Assembly (NCBI RefSeq): GCF_000754095.2 | Contig: NZ_JQSG02000001.1 | Span: 295,140-359,139 of the forward strand | Reading direction: 5' to 3' | Origin: Acidihalobacter prosperus | Lineage (GTDB): Bacteria; Pseudomonadota; Gammaproteobacteria; DSM-5130; Acidihalobacteraceae | DNA length: 64,000 nucleotides | Shown here: positions 28,771 to 38,092 of the stretch, in pieces | Layout: each line of letters begins with the position of its first letter | Position numbering within the stretch: the first letter of the stretch is position 1 | Notes under the pieces: model-generated | What the model saw: only the letters and a program-made list of their open reading frames with translations | Database searches by the model: none | Told to the model about the DNA's origin: nothing | Program-made: the position numbers and the translations under genes

Positions 28771-29517
28771 GTGAATGATTATGCGGAAGAAGAAGACCAA
28801 GAATTAGCCGAGCAACAAGAAAAAGAGTTCTGGCAGAGCGTTCTCGCATGTCCTCACTCAGCTCGCCTTGTGGAAATTGGAAACGAACTCAATAAAGTTC
28901 GGAAATATGCTAACGAGCACAAGATCGAAGATATGTTATCTCAGGCTATTGTCAATATAACGCTTAGTGCCTACTACGCAGGTGTGAGTCCGCTAATCAG
29001 AATAGAGCAAACCCTCAGTCTTGCGAAAGGTATGAACAATGAGTATGCCTTTGCACTGGCTGCCCGCGCTTATATAGAAGTGAGTGGTCGTGTACACAAA
29101 GGTGCACGGCTATGGCGGGTATTCGATAAAGACCGGTCTCAGATCGATCAGTTCCATAAAGGGTCAATACGTCTTCTAGGATCTTACGTGCCTGAGGGGA
29201 AAGAAAACTACAACATATTTAAAGAAAAGGGTTTCAATGTGATGTCTTTTGTTCAATCGCTAAGCGATGACATTGCTGAAATCGAAAAGATCTATGACAG
29301 CCTGTCGGCATATGTTCATGGCGGCTTCCTAGAACAGAGATATTTCCGGCTTCAGTCTTGGCTAGCTCATGCAAAAGGGGAAGCCGATCCAACCATGGAT
29401 GGATATTCTCAGAAACTAGATCAATTACGTGAGGTTACATTTTCTGATTTTGAATTGTTACTGGCCCTAACCAGGTCCCTTCGCGAACGCCATGACGAAA
29501 AACATGAGCAGGAGTAG
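28771..29517 (+). CDS. Uncharacterised helical protein in the island
   Basis: This 248-aa, mostly helical acidic protein starts with a GTG. I do not know its family. The segment IYDSLSAYVHGGFLEQRY resembles the conserved (S/A)-x-x-VHG segment in several HEPN/DUF5677-like proteins, some of which occur in defence or toxin modules. The likeness is short. Codon use and AT content match the other island genes. It ends 40 bp before the left end of the IS3-family element. Confidence 0.55.
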   Translation: MNDYAEEEDQELAEQQEKEFWQSVLACPHSARLVEIGNELNKVRKYANEHKIEDMLSQAIVNITLSAYYAGVSPLIRIEQTLSLAKGMNNEYAFALAARAYIEVSGRVHKGARLWRVFDKDRSQIDQFHKGSIRLLGSYVPEGKENYNIFKEKGFNVMSFVQSLSDDIAEIEKIYDSLSAYVHGGFLEQRYFRLQSWLAHAKGEADPTMDGYSQKLDQLREVTFSDFELLLALTRSLRERHDEKHEQE

Positions 29518-29606
29518 CTGTAGAAGAGAGAATCGCCACCAGTTCTTTAGGCACTTTGAACCGCCCCGGGTTTTGAGGAGGCTCCGACACTTGAGAGAAT
29601 GGAGCC

Positions 29607-29930
29607 ATGAACAAAGCCAAGAAGTATTCCCCTGAGGTACGTGAGCGTGCGGTGCGTCTGGTGCAGGAGCGCCGTGGCGAGTATCCCTCGATGTGGTCGG
29701 CGGTGGAGTCGATTGCGCCGAAGATCGGCTGTTCGGCCAACACCCTGCATGAATGGGTCAAGCGGGCCGAGGTCGATGGCGGGACGCGCCCGGGTACGAC
29801 CACAGCCGAAATCCAGCGCATCAAGGAGCTGGAGCGCGAGAACAAGGAGTTGCGCCGGGCCAACGAGATCCTGCGCACGGCCAGTGCTTTTTTCGCCCAG
29901 GCGGAGCTCGACCGCAAGCTCAAGTCGTAA
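29607..29930 (+). CDS. IS3-family OrfA (transposase DNA-binding subunit)
   Basis: A 107-aa OrfA with a helix-turn-helix ([30 protein letters not shown]) and a C-terminal leucine-zipper-like coiled coil ([16 protein letters not shown]). A T6C run at 29888-29894 near its 3' end can support the -1 frameshift that makes the OrfAB fusion transposase. Confidence 0.92.
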   Translation: MNKAKKYSPEVRERAVRLVQERRGEYPSMWSAVESIAPKIGCSANTLHEWVKRAEVDGGTRPGTTTAEIQRIKELERENKELRRANEILRTASAFFAQAELDRKLKS

Positions 29931-30838
29931 GCCGCTACGCGTACATCGATCAACATCGCGACGTCTTTGGGGTCGAGCCGATCTGCCGCGTGTTGCAGAT
30001 CGCCCCGTCGGCGTATCGACGTCATGCCGCAAGGCGGCGCAGCCCTGCGTTGCGCAGCGCCCGGGATCGACGTGATGAGACACTGCTGCCCGAGATCGAG
30101 CGTGTGTGGCAGGCCAACCAGCAGGTCTACGGTGCCTTGAAGGTCTGGAAGCAGCTCCGGCGCGAAGGCATTGCTGTGGCCCGCTGCACGGTCGAGCGGC
30201 TGATGCGCCGCCTGGGTCTGCGCGGCGTCATTCGCGGCAAGGCGGTGCGCACCACGATCAGCAACCCCGCGGCACCGTGTCCTCTGGATCGGGTCAAACG
30301 CCGGTTCACGGCCGAGCGGCCCAACCCGCTGTGGGTCTCGGACTTCACCTACGTCTCAACCTGGCAGGGCTGGGTGTATGTCGCCTTCGTCTTCGACGTG
30401 TTCGCCCGCTACATCGTCGGCTGGCGGGTCAGTCGCACGATGACCACGGACTTCGTGCTCGATGCCCTGGAGCAGGCCCTCTACGCCCGTCAGCCCGAAC
30501 GCGACGCCTTGATCCATCACAGCGACAAAGGGTCTCAATATGTCAGCATCCGTTACACCGAACGACTCCAGGAGGCCGGTATCGAACCCTCCGTCGGCAG
30601 CACGGGCGACAGTTACGACAATGCTCTGGCCGAAACGATCAACGGCCTGTACAAGGCCGAAGTCATCCATCGGCGTGGCCCCTGGAAATCCGCCGATGCC
30701 GTCGAGTGGGCCACCTTGGAATGGGTGTCCTGGTTCAACAACCAACGCCTGATGGAACCCTTGGGCCATATCCCGCCCGCAGAAGCTGAGGCACACTACT
30801 ACCGGCAACTCAGGCAGCCAGCCTCCGTTGTCGCTTAA
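29888..30838 (+). CDS. IS3-family OrfB (transposase catalytic subunit)
   Basis: The -1 frame relative to orfA, read from the T-run slip site, giving about 316 aa. It contains an HTH_21-like region ([14 protein letters not shown]) and an rve integrase core with catalytic residues in [17 protein letters not shown] and [14 protein letters not shown]. There is no ATG near its start, which supports expression by programmed frameshifting. No internal stop is seen. Confidence 0.9.
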   Translation, partial: FFRPGGARPQAQVVSRYAYIDQHRDVFGVEPICRVLQIAPSAYRRHAARRRSPALRSARDRRDETLLPEIERVWQANQQVYGALKVWKQLRREGIAVARCTVERLMRRLGLRGVIRGKAVRTTISNPAAPCPLDRVKRRFTAERPNPLWVSDFTYVSTWQGWVYVAFVFDVFARYIVGWRVSRTMTTDFVLDALEQALYARQPERDALIHHSDKGSQYVSIRYTERLQEAGIEPSVGSTGDSYDNALAETINGLYKAEVIHRRGPWKSADAVEWATLEWVSWFNNQRLMEPLGHIPPAEAEAHYYRQLRQPASVVA

Positions 30839-30891
30839 CTTCAACCAAACAGCCTCCGCGCTTCCCGGGGCGGTTCACTTCCCAGCCACGA

Positions 30892-31110
30892 TTGACTGCT
30901 TCACTATGGTTACCAGCCATTGACACTCAGTCTGAGTCGTTGTGGATTCGGGATGGCAAGGATCGGCCAATAGCAGGCATGGGGTCATTAGGAGTCCTGG
31001 ACGCTGTGATGTCCGATTCTAATTACGAGGTACTCATATCCACGGAAACCAAGTACACCAAGATGATGTCTAGAGAACTGGTGGTAGTTCACCCTTTAGC
31101 TAAGCGTTAG
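30892..31110 (+). CDS. Doubtful short open frame beside the IS
   Basis: A 72-codon frame with a TTG start, reading ...LGVLDAVMSDSNYEVLIS...VVHPLAKR. It has reasonable protein character in its second half but no strong ribosome-binding site. It could be the 3' part of a gene cut by the adjacent IS insertion. Rejoining the left flank across the IS keeps this frame open for a few codons but does not produce a recognisable protein. Confidence 0.25.
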   Translation: MTASLWLPAIDTQSESLWIRDGKDRPIAGMGSLGVLDAVMSDSNYEVLISTETKYTKMMSRELVVVHPLAKR

Positions 31111-31125
31111 ATTCAAGGGGGAAGT

Positions 31126-32010
31126 ATGAGACGTGGGCGGTACTACTTAGGCCGAGTCATAAAGACGGGTGAGCTTGATCAAGAGAAGCTGCTCGCAGCA
31201 ATTGTCAATGCCCCCACGGTTCCAGTTTCCGGTGCGTCGTGGACTATTACCGATGTCATTGATCAGACGAGTCGGGATAAACCCTTTCTTTTCGGGCGCC
31301 TCTCCAAATATGCCCAGCAAGGTCAGTTGACCGTTGTTGATCCTGTAGCCCATTCTCAGGTTGAGGCAACAGCAGAAAACCTACTCATTGCCGCATCTCC
31401 GTTTGTCTATCTTCCGGATTTCTCCGGAATCGCATATCTGCATGTCTGGAATGGGGTCCAGGAAGATGTATTTCGGCGCAGGTTCTCTCGACTGGTTGAA
31501 GAGGCCTACGACAGGTTTTTCGTTAGATGCGAAATTGATCCGATCGCTGATTACCAGGCCTTTGCGACAAAGTTACGCGCCCTAGAGAAGATATCTGAGA
31601 TTCGTGCGAAGGTTCATCCGCCTAACCCTTTATTCGGAGATTTATGGAGAGACCTAAACGAATACATCAAACAAAGAAATGCGTCAGAGATCGTGCTTGC
31701 TGAAAAGAGTGATCAAGAGTCCGGTCTTACGAGCCAAATTGTCGAATTGATCAACATCATCCTTGAGAAAACCATTCGTCAGATTGAGAGACCGGCAGCG
31801 ATAACGGATGCTGCTTTGCTAATGGCTGCCGATGGCTATGGTTCCGGAAAAGTTGTCGGACAGAAGGACGATGAGCAGATAGTGATAAGGACATCCGATA
31901 CGCAGAAGAGCTTCCTTCATGAGAAGGAGCCGGATGTCGAAAAACTTGCGACCATCGTTCGCCACAAATTTGAAGTAATTTCGGAAGAGCGAGATATGGA
32001 GCATGGCTAG
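31126..32010 (+). CDS. Uncharacterised protein, first gene of a two-gene unit
   Basis: A 294-aa soluble protein I do not recognise. It begins RRGRYYLGRVIKTGELDQ, has a compact middle (FVYLPDFSGIAYLHVWNGVQ, RRRFSRLVEEAYDRFF) and a charged C-terminus (DDEQIVIRTSDTQKSF, EKLATIVRHKFEVI). No transmembrane segment or enzyme motif stands out. A GGGGGAAGT ribosome-binding site precedes the ATG. Its last 8 bases overlap the start of a membrane-protein gene, so the two are translationally coupled. A cytoplasmic sensor with a small membrane partner is a frequent layout for abortive-infection systems; this is inference only. Confidence 0.65.
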   Translation: MRRGRYYLGRVIKTGELDQEKLLAAIVNAPTVPVSGASWTITDVIDQTSRDKPFLFGRLSKYAQQGQLTVVDPVAHSQVEATAENLLIAASPFVYLPDFSGIAYLHVWNGVQEDVFRRRFSRLVEEAYDRFFVRCEIDPIADYQAFATKLRALEKISEIRAKVHPPNPLFGDLWRDLNEYIKQRNASEIVLAEKSDQESGLTSQIVELINIILEKTIRQIERPAAITDAALLMAADGYGSGKVVGQKDDEQIVIRTSDTQKSFLHEKEPDVEKLATIVRHKFEVISEERDMEHG

Positions 32011-32473
32011 TATTAAGAGCACCTTGCGCTGGGTGTTCGTATCGCCCGAAATGCTCATCATCGCGGTGGCCGCCTACCTTATCATCAATACGCCTGATTC
32101 AATCAGGCGAATATCAAGCGCGTTTGCTGCAGGGCCTGATGCAGTGAAATATCTAGCCCTTCTCCCCGCTGCAATCTTTGGTTGGAGTATTACGGAGGCC
32201 AAATCCATACTTCTCCCTGCCGAAGACACAAAGGCATTGTTGCAGAACTGGCCGCGTTATCCAGATCTCAAGGGCCGAGTGGCTATTGGTCTTTGTTTTC
32301 AGCTTCTGTTCGCCTTGGCAGCCTTTTCTGTCTGGGTTTACTCGCCGAAGTTCGATGATCCAAAGAGCTTTGTTGTAGCTGTATTGAGCGTAGCTGGTTC
32401 CCTTATTAGTGGCTCCACGTTTTTAATGGCATCTATTGCTGTCAGGGGTACGACCAAACGTGGGAGCACTTAA
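32003..32473 (+). CDS. Small membrane protein, second gene of the two-gene unit
   Basis: A 156-aa protein with about four hydrophobic helices: residues about 12-28 (VSPEMLIIAVAAYLII), 48-62 (YLALLPAAIFGWSI), 92-112 (VAIGLCFQLLFALAAFSVWV) and 124-146 (VVAVLSVAGSLISGSTFLMA). It has a short charged tail (TTKRGST). I do not recognise the family. It overlaps the upstream gene by 8 bp. It could be the membrane effector or anchor of that protein. An attC-like sequence starts directly at its stop codon. Confidence 0.6.
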   Translation: MASIKSTLRWVFVSPEMLIIAVAAYLIINTPDSIRRISSAFAAGPDAVKYLALLPAAIFGWSITEAKSILLPAEDTKALLQNWPRYPDLKGRVAIGLCFQLLFALAAFSVWVYSPKFDDPKSFVVAVLSVAGSLISGSTFLMASIAVRGTTKRGST

Positions 32474-32551
32474 ATCTAACAAGTGCATTAAGCTCGTTCC
32501 GACCCTTCTGGCCTTCACTGAGCAGCCTAAAGGCCGTCGCTTATGTTGGAA
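32474..32551 (+). repeat. attC-like imperfect palindrome after the two-gene unit
   Basis: It starts ATCTAAC (fits the integron R'' box RYYYAAC) directly after the stop codon and ends GTTGGAA (one mismatch to GTTRRRY). TCTAACA pairs with TGTTGGA with one mismatch, and TAAGC with GCTTA. Upstream of the two genes, GTTAGAT (31106-31112) fits the R' box of a preceding site. The spacer lengths are irregular and no integrase gene is in view, so an integron cassette is only a suggestion. Confidence 0.3.
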
Positions 32552-32678
32552 TTGAATGACCACTTTTGGACCTGGAGCCGTCAGTGTGTTAGCGATACAC
32601 GTATGGCCGGAGTGGGTCGTTTTCTGCCTGAGTAGCACGGCATTTCAGGTTCTGTTTTCAGAAACGTTCTAGCTTAAT

Positions 32679-34208
32679 TCAGGCCAGCGAATTATCCGCC
32701 ACGTGATAATGCGGGTCCTCACTGATGTTGACCTCGACGAGATTTCCTGCCTTTTCCAGCAGAACCCGGCATTCCTGGCTCAGGTGCCGCAGGCGCAGCG
32801 ATTTTCCGGCGTCTGCGTAGCGGGTGGCCAGCGTGTCGATGGCCTCGATGGCGGAGTGGTCGGCCACTCTGGAGTGCGCGAAATCGACCACGACGTCCTT
32901 GGGATCGTTTTCGGGTTTGAACAGTTCTCCGAAGCGGTGCGTGGACGCGAAAAACAAGGGGCCGTGCACTTCGTAGATGCGGGTGCCGTCGGATTCGTCG
33001 CGGGCTTGCACGTAGATGTGTTTCGCCTGTTTCCAGGCGAACGTCAGCGCGCTGGCGATGACGCCGACGACGACGGCAATCGCAAGGTCCGTGAAAATGG
33101 TGATGACCGTGACCAGCATGCCGACGAAAATATCCTCGCGCGGGATTTTGTTCAGCAAGTTGAAGCTGCCCCACTCGAAGGTCTGGATCACCACCATGAA
33201 CATCAGGCCGACCAGCGCGGCCACCGGCACCAGATTGATCAGGCCGGAGGCGAACATGATGAACGCCAGCAGCGACAGCGCCGCGACGATGCCGGACAGG
33301 TTGCGCTGACCGCCGGAGGTGACGTTGATCATGGTCTGGCCGATCATCGCGCAGCCGCCCATGCCGCCGAAGAAGCCGTTCACCATGTTGGCGGCGCCCT
33401 GGCCGATGGACACGCGATTCCCCTGGCCGCGCGTGTTCGTCACCTCGTCCACGACCGTCATCGTGAGCAGCGACTCGATCAGACCGACGCCGGCCAGGAT
33501 GACCGCGTAGGGCAGGATGACCTTGAGCGAATCCAGCGTGATCGGCACGCTCGGGATGTGGAAGCTCGGGAAGCCGCCGCGGATGTCGGCAATAGAGCTG
33601 ACCAGCGGCGTGTGCAGCCCGGCCAGATGCACCAGCAGGGTCAGTGCGATGATCGCGGCGAGACCGGCGGGAAAGGCGCGGGTGATCTTGGGCAAGACGT
33701 ACATGATCGCCATGGTGAGTGCGGTCAGGCCGAGCATGAGGGCCATCGGCATGCCCGACAGCCAGTGGGCGGAGCCGTCGGCGCCCTGCACCTTGAAGTG
33801 GTTGAGCTGAGCGAGAAAGATCACAATCGCGAGGCCGTTGACGAAACCCAGCATCACGGGCAGCGGCACAATGCGGATGTATTTGCCGAATTTCAGCGCG
33901 CCGAAAACCATTTGCAGCAGCCCGGCCACGATGATCGTGGCGAACAGATATTGTTCGCCGTGTTTCGCGACCAGGGCGACCATCACCACGGCCATCGATC
34001 CGGTGGCGCCCGAAATCATCCCGGGGCGGCCACCGATGAGCGAAGTCACCAGCCCCATCATGAAGGCGCCGTAGAGCCCGACCAGAGGATTGACGCCGGC
34101 CACGAACGCGAAGGCGACGGCTTCCGGCACCAGGGCGAAGGCGACGGTCAGGCCCGAAAGAATGTCGTCCCGCGCCTTGGCGGCATGAGCGTAATACAAC
34201 TGGAACAC
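32679..34208 (-). CDS. SulP-family anion transporter with STAS domain
   Basis: A 509-aa membrane transporter. It has roughly 10-12 hydrophobic segments with SulP hallmarks (LSGLTVAFALVPEAVAFA near the N-terminus; GLYGAFMMGLVTSLIGG; GQGAANMVNGFFGGMGGCAM). A C-terminal STAS domain (about 415-500) includes VVVDFAHSRVADHSAIEAID. SulP proteins move sulfate, bicarbonate, chloride or similar anions; the substrate here cannot be told. I chose the GTG at 34208 with GGAG six bases before it; the in-frame ATG at 34301 is less likely. It is transcribed away from the nifE operon. An in-frame role in nif metabolism is not shown. Confidence 0.9.
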   Translation of the reverse strand: MFQLYYAHAAKARDDILSGLTVAFALVPEAVAFAFVAGVNPLVGLYGAFMMGLVTSLIGGRPGMISGATGSMAVVMVALVAKHGEQYLFATIIVAGLLQMVFGALKFGKYIRIVPLPVMLGFVNGLAIVIFLAQLNHFKVQGADGSAHWLSGMPMALMLGLTALTMAIMYVLPKITRAFPAGLAAIIALTLLVHLAGLHTPLVSSIADIRGGFPSFHIPSVPITLDSLKVILPYAVILAGVGLIESLLTMTVVDEVTNTRGQGNRVSIGQGAANMVNGFFGGMGGCAMIGQTMINVTSGGQRNLSGIVAALSLLAFIMFASGLINLVPVAALVGLMFMVVIQTFEWGSFNLLNKIPREDIFVGMLVTVITIFTDLAIAVVVGVIASALTFAWKQAKHIYVQARDESDGTRIYEVHGPLFFASTHRFGELFKPENDPKDVVVDFAHSRVADHSAIEAIDTLATRYADAGKSLRLRHLSQECRVLLEKAGNLVEVNISEDPHYHVADNSLA

Positions 34209-34549
34209 GTGTAACTCCGGCGTGCAAAAGGGTGGGGATTCTACGCGATTCGGCCGGCACGACAAGCGAGTGCCGCGGGCGTTGAAATGGCCGAATTTCA
34301 CGGCGATGGATTTGTTCAGGCGATGAAACTAAGGGTTTCGTCGGCGTCTGTCCACTCTAGCTGGGGCTTGTCACATGCGGATTACGCTGCGCACCGACCC
34401 GATCCGAGAATCGATACGGCGGGCTCGGATCGAGGCTAAAATGACAGCCCTGCGTGCGCCGAGAACGCGGGCGCCGAGGGGGCGGCTGCATCTGTCGGCC
34501 GTTTGAAATGCCGCACGCTATATCCGCCATGACCGCATCGGAAAGGGCC
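34209..34549. other. Divergent intergenic region between sulP and a small exported protein
   Basis: About 340 bp with no gene I can support. It should hold the promoters for the divergently transcribed SulP gene and the gene at 34550. I could not identify a clear sigma70 or sigma54 element. Confidence 0.35.
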
Positions 34550-34927
34550 ATGAACGAACCGATCAAGATTCTCCTGCTCTCGCTGGCAATGGTCTCGACC
34601 GCCTTCGCGGGCTGCAATCCGGCCGAGCTCGGCAAGCGGGTGGGCGAGGGGGCATTCGTCGGCGAGCCCGCAATCAAGAGCGGCCAGCCGCTGGGTTATC
34701 TGTGCACGCGGACCGTGGCCGTCGCGGGCGAGCGCTACCGCTTCGATGTCGTCGCCGGATCGTTCTACGAGAGCGAGATCAATTACTGCACGACGCATCC
34801 GGTGGGCAGCGTCGCACTCTACGAGCCGGAGCCCGGCCGCTTCGTCGTGTATCTGCGGTACAAGAAGTTGCGTCTGCGTTCCTGCTACCCGGCGACCCGG
34901 GTCGCGCCGTCGCCCGCCGCCCGGTAG
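34550..34927 (+). CDS. Small secreted protein of unknown function
   Basis: A 125-aa protein with a typical signal peptide (MNEPIKILLLSLAMVSTAFA, cleavage near AFA-GC). The next Cys is not in a good lipobox, since Phe occupies the -3 position, so periplasmic export is more likely than lipidation. The mature part has several Cys (YLCTRT, INYCTTH, LRSCYPA) that may form disulfides, and beta-strand-like VGSVALYEPEPGRFVVYLRY. The ATG at 34550 has GGAAAGG upstream. It ends about 100 bp before the NifA site of nifE and does not appear to be part of that operon. Confidence 0.6.
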   Translation: MNEPIKILLLSLAMVSTAFAGCNPAELGKRVGEGAFVGEPAIKSGQPLGYLCTRTVAVAGERYRFDVVAGSFYESEINYCTTHPVGSVALYEPEPGRFVVYLRYKKLRLRSCYPATRVAPSPAAR

Positions 34928-35024
34928 CTGTTCGCGCCGAAAATGTAGCGGGCGCGGGCATCGATCCGGCATCCGATGGCGGCCTTCGGCGACTTTGTCG
35001 CAGCCCCTCCGGACCTGTCCCCTG

Positions 35025-35040
35025 TGTCGCGTTTGCGACA
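35025..35040 (+). promoter_or_regulatory. NifA upstream activator site for nifE
   Basis: TGTCGCGTTTGCGACA, identical to the site at 15207. It lies about 150 bp before the nifE -24 box, a longer gap than at the other nif promoters here, so DNA bending or looping is expected. Confidence 0.8.
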
Positions 35041-35186
35041 AAGCCATCGTCCCTCCCTGCGTTCCGCCACGCCTGCGTGAGCCATCCCGGTATGGCAGTC
35101 GTATCGATCTGAATTGAAAGGATAAATGTGGTTCCTGCCGCGTCCTCGTCGAGGGGCGTGGACTAGGCTTCACGCGGCTCCGAGCC

Positions 35187-35203
35187 GTGGCATGACGGTT
35201 GCA
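35187..35203 (+). promoter_or_regulatory. Sigma54 promoter of the nifENX operon
   Basis: GTGGCATGACGGTTGCA has GG-N10-GC (GG 35189-35190, GC 35201-35202) with good TGGCAT and TTGCA boxes. It lies about 50 bp upstream of nifE. Confidence 0.9.
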
Positions 35204-35252
35204 ACATGGCCCGTGTGTCGCTCTCTGCGGCGTCTTTCAGGGGACCGCCAAG

Positions 35253-36662
35253 ATGATGAAGCCGGAAGAACTCAAGGCCATGCTCGACGAGCCGGCCTGC
35301 AGCCACAACAAGAAGTCGAAGTCGGGGTGCTCCAAGCCCAAGCCGGGCGCCACTGCCGGCGGCTGTGCCTTCGACGGCGCGCAGATCGCGCTGCTGCCGA
35401 TCGCCGACGTGGCGCATATCGTCCACGGTCCCATCGCCTGCGCCGGCAATTCCTGGGACAACCGCGGCACGCGTTCCTCCGGGCCGACGCTCTACCGCCT
35501 GGGCATGACCACCGACCTGACCGAACAGGACGTGATCATGGGGCGCGGCGAGAAGCGGCTGTTCCATTCGATCAAGCAGGCGGTGGAGTCGTACGATCCT
35601 GCTGCCGTGTTCGTGTACAACACCTGCGTCCCGGCGGTCGCCGGCGACGATGTCGGCGCGATCTGCAAGGATGCCGCCGCGCGCTGGGGCGTGCCGGTGG
35701 TGCCGGTCGACGCCGCCGGGTTCTACGGCACCAAGAACTTGGGCAATCGCCTGGCCGGCGATGCGATCTGCAAGCACGTCATCGGCACGCGCGAGCCCGA
35801 TCCGGTGCCCGAGTCGCTACAGCGACCGGGTATCCGCGTGCACGACATCAATCTGGTTGGCGAATACAACATCGCCGGCGAGTTCTGGCACGTGGCGCCG
35901 CTGCTCGACGAGCTGGGTCTGCGCATCCTCGGTTCCCTGTCCGGCGACTCGCGCTTCCGCGACATCCAGACCATGCATCGCGCCGAGGTGACCATGGTGG
36001 TGTGCTCGAAGGCGCTGCTCAACGTCGCGCGCTATCTCGAGGAGCAGCATTCGGTGCCGTGGTTCGAGGGCAGTTGGTACGGCGTGGACGATACCTCGAA
36101 GGCACTGCGCGATTTCGCGCGGGTGATCGGCGACGAGGACCTGATCGCGCGCACCGAGGCCGTGATCGCACGCGAGGAGGTGAAGACCGTCGCGGCGCTC
36201 GACCCCTGGCGCGAACACCTCGACGGCAAGCGTGTGCTGCTCTACACCGGCGGCGTGAAGTCCTGGTCCGTGGTCTCTGCGCTCAAGGATCTGGGCATGG
36301 ACGTGGTCGCCACCGGCACCAACAAGTCCACCGAAGAGGACAAGGAACGCATCCGCGAGATCATGGGCGAGAAGACCAAGATGATCGAGGACGGAAGCCC
36401 GGCCAACCTGATCGGCATCGTGCGCGAATACGGCGCCGACATCCTCATCGCCGGCGGACGCAATATGTACACGGCGCTCAAGGCCCGCGTGCCGTTCCTC
36501 GACATCAATCAGGAGCGCGAGTTCGCCTACGCGGGATACGACGGCATGGTGGAACTGGCCCGTCAGCTCGCGCTGACCATCGAATCCCCGGTGTGGGAGT
36601 CCGTGCGCCGCGCCGCGCCGTGGCATCCGACCGAGCCGCTCGCGGAGGCGGCCAATGGCTGA
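35253..36662 (+). CDS. nifE: FeMo-co scaffold protein NifE
   Basis: A 469-aa NifE, homologous to NifD. With NifN it forms the scaffold on which the NifB product (NifB-co) is matured to FeMo-co. Family segments are visible: [48 protein letters not shown] and [10 protein letters not shown]. Cys residues in the N-terminal third match the P-cluster-equivalent positions. The ATG at 35253 is followed by a second ATG; CAGGGGA lies 9 nt upstream. Its end overlaps nifN by 8 bp. Confidence 0.96.
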   Translation: MMKPEELKAMLDEPACSHNKKSKSGCSKPKPGATAGGCAFDGAQIALLPIADVAHIVHGPIACAGNSWDNRGTRSSGPTLYRLGMTTDLTEQDVIMGRGEKRLFHSIKQAVESYDPAAVFVYNTCVPAVAGDDVGAICKDAAARWGVPVVPVDAAGFYGTKNLGNRLAGDAICKHVIGTREPDPVPESLQRPGIRVHDINLVGEYNIAGEFWHVAPLLDELGLRILGSLSGDSRFRDIQTMHRAEVTMVVCSKALLNVARYLEEQHSVPWFEGSWYGVDDTSKALRDFARVIGDEDLIARTEAVIAREEVKTVAALDPWREHLDGKRVLLYTGGVKSWSVVSALKDLGMDVVATGTNKSTEEDKERIREIMGEKTKMIEDGSPANLIGIVREYGADILIAGGRNMYTALKARVPFLDINQEREFAYAGYDGMVELARQLALTIESPVWESVRRAAPWHPTEPLAEAANG

Positions 36663-38079
36663 GATCATCAAGCGCAAGAAGGCGATGTCGGTCAGCCCGC
36701 TGAAATCCAGCCAGCCGATCGGCGCCAGCCTCGCGTTTCTCGGGATCAATCAGGCGATGCCGCTGATGCACGGCTCGCAGGGCTGCACGGCCTTCGCCAA
36801 GGTGTTTTTCGTGCGCCACTTCCGCGAGCCGATTCCGCTGCAGACCACGGCGATGGATCAGGTCAGCACCGTGCTCGGTGCCGACGAGAGCATCGTCGAG
36901 GCGCTCGACACGATCTGCAAGAAAAGCGCCCCCGCGATGATCGGGCTGTGCACCACCGGCCTTTCGGAAACCCAGGGTGCCGACATCCGGCGCATGGTCA
37001 AGGTGTTCCGCGAACGCCACCCGGAGCACGCCGGCACGGCGGTGGTCGCGGTGCCCACGCCGGATTTCACCGGCTGCATGGAGTCCGGATATGCGGCCGC
37101 CGTGCACGCGATGATCGAGCAGCTGGTGCCGGACGTGCACGAGGTGGGGCCGGTGCGCGGCGAAGGGGCGACCCAGGTCAACGTGCTGCCCGGCTCGCTG
37201 CTCACGCCGGGCGACGTCGAGACTCTCAAGCTGCTGATCGAATCCTTCGGCCTGCAGCCGGTGATGATTCCGGATCTGTCCGGTTCGCTCGACGGCCACC
37301 TGGGCGACTCCCCGTTCAGCGCGGTCACCACCGGCGGGCTCGACGTGTCCGCCTTCCGCGGGTTGAGCCGCGCGGCGGCGACGATCGTCGTGGGCGGCTC
37401 CATGAACAAGGCCGCCGACCTGCTGCGCGAGCGCACCGGGGTGCAGGATTTCCGCTTCGAGACCCTGATGGGGTTGGAGCCGGTCGATCGTCTGGTGGCC
37501 AAGCTGGCGCAGGTCTCCGGACGCCCCGTGCCGGACATTCTGGAGCGTCAGCGCCGCCAGCTGCAGGACGCGATGCTCGATACCCACTTCATGCTGGGTC
37601 TGCGTCGCGTCGCGATTGCCGCCGATCCCGACCATCTGCTGGCGCTGACTGCGCTGCTCAACGGCATGGGCGCCGAGGTCGTGGCGGCCGTCGCACCGAT
37701 GCGCACGCAGCGGCTGACGGAGGCCCAGTCGCCGGCAGTGGTACAGATCGGCGACCTGGAGGATCTGGAGCGCATGGCGAGCGAAGCGGGCGCCGAGGTG
37801 CTGGTCGGCAACTCGCATCTGGCCGAGTCCGCTCTTCGTCTGAACCTGCCGCTGCTGCGCGCCGGGTTCCCTCAATACGACCATCTGGGCGGCTACCAGC
37901 GCACCTGGATCGGCTATCAGGGCACCCGGCAGATTCTGTTCGATCTGGCGAACCTGCTGCTGGCCGAGCACGGCCACCACGAGATTCGCCCTTACCGGTC
38001 CATCTACGCCCAGCCGGGCGACGCGGAGATCGCGCATGGTGCTGCAACGCCGACTCAGACTTGTACACCCGTCCACTGA
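36655..38079 (+). CDS. nifN: FeMo-co scaffold protein NifN
   Basis: A 474-aa NifN, homologous to NifK and partner of NifE. Characteristic segments: [52 protein letters not shown] and a C-terminal half with GNSHLAES. The start overlaps nifE by 8 bp, so translation is coupled and equal subunit amounts are likely. nifX follows after 13 bp. Confidence 0.96.
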   Translation: MAEIIKRKKAMSVSPLKSSQPIGASLAFLGINQAMPLMHGSQGCTAFAKVFFVRHFREPIPLQTTAMDQVSTVLGADESIVEALDTICKKSAPAMIGLCTTGLSETQGADIRRMVKVFRERHPEHAGTAVVAVPTPDFTGCMESGYAAAVHAMIEQLVPDVHEVGPVRGEGATQVNVLPGSLLTPGDVETLKLLIESFGLQPVMIPDLSGSLDGHLGDSPFSAVTTGGLDVSAFRGLSRAAATIVVGGSMNKAADLLRERTGVQDFRFETLMGLEPVDRLVAKLAQVSGRPVPDILERQRRQLQDAMLDTHFMLGLRRVAIAADPDHLLALTALLNGMGAEVVAAVAPMRTQRLTEAQSPAVVQIGDLEDLERMASEAGAEVLVGNSHLAESALRLNLPLLRAGFPQYDHLGGYQRTWIGYQGTRQILFDLANLLLAEHGHHEIRPYRSIYAQPGDAEIAHGAATPTQTCTPVH

Positions 38080-38092
38080 AAGGAAGACAGGC

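Larger units (their letters stand above)
29557..30877 (+). mobile_element. IS3-family insertion sequence with CTT target duplication
   Basis: About 1.32 kb. The terminal repeats begin TGAACCGCCCCGGG at the left (29557) and are matched in complement at the right (ending 30877); about 21 of 27 bases agree. CTT is directly repeated just outside (29554-29556 and 30878-30880), the 3-bp duplication expected for IS3. It carries overlapping orfA and orfB, both intact. Confidence 0.92.

Noticed and set aside
29504-30910. A gene split by the IS3 element
   Set aside because: Joining the flanks gives only a short frame of about 30 codons with no features, so I do not claim an interrupted gene.
31106-31112. 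GTTAGAT before the two-gene unit as the end of a full attC site
   Set aside because: I could not find the matching 5' arm upstream, so only a possible half-site remains; kept merely as support for the weak attC-like call.
32703-34214. A long plus-strand open frame opposite the SulP gene
   Set aside because: Its product is low-complexity (His, Asp, Arg, Gln rich) and mirrors the transporter codons; the minus strand shows SulP and STAS motifs.
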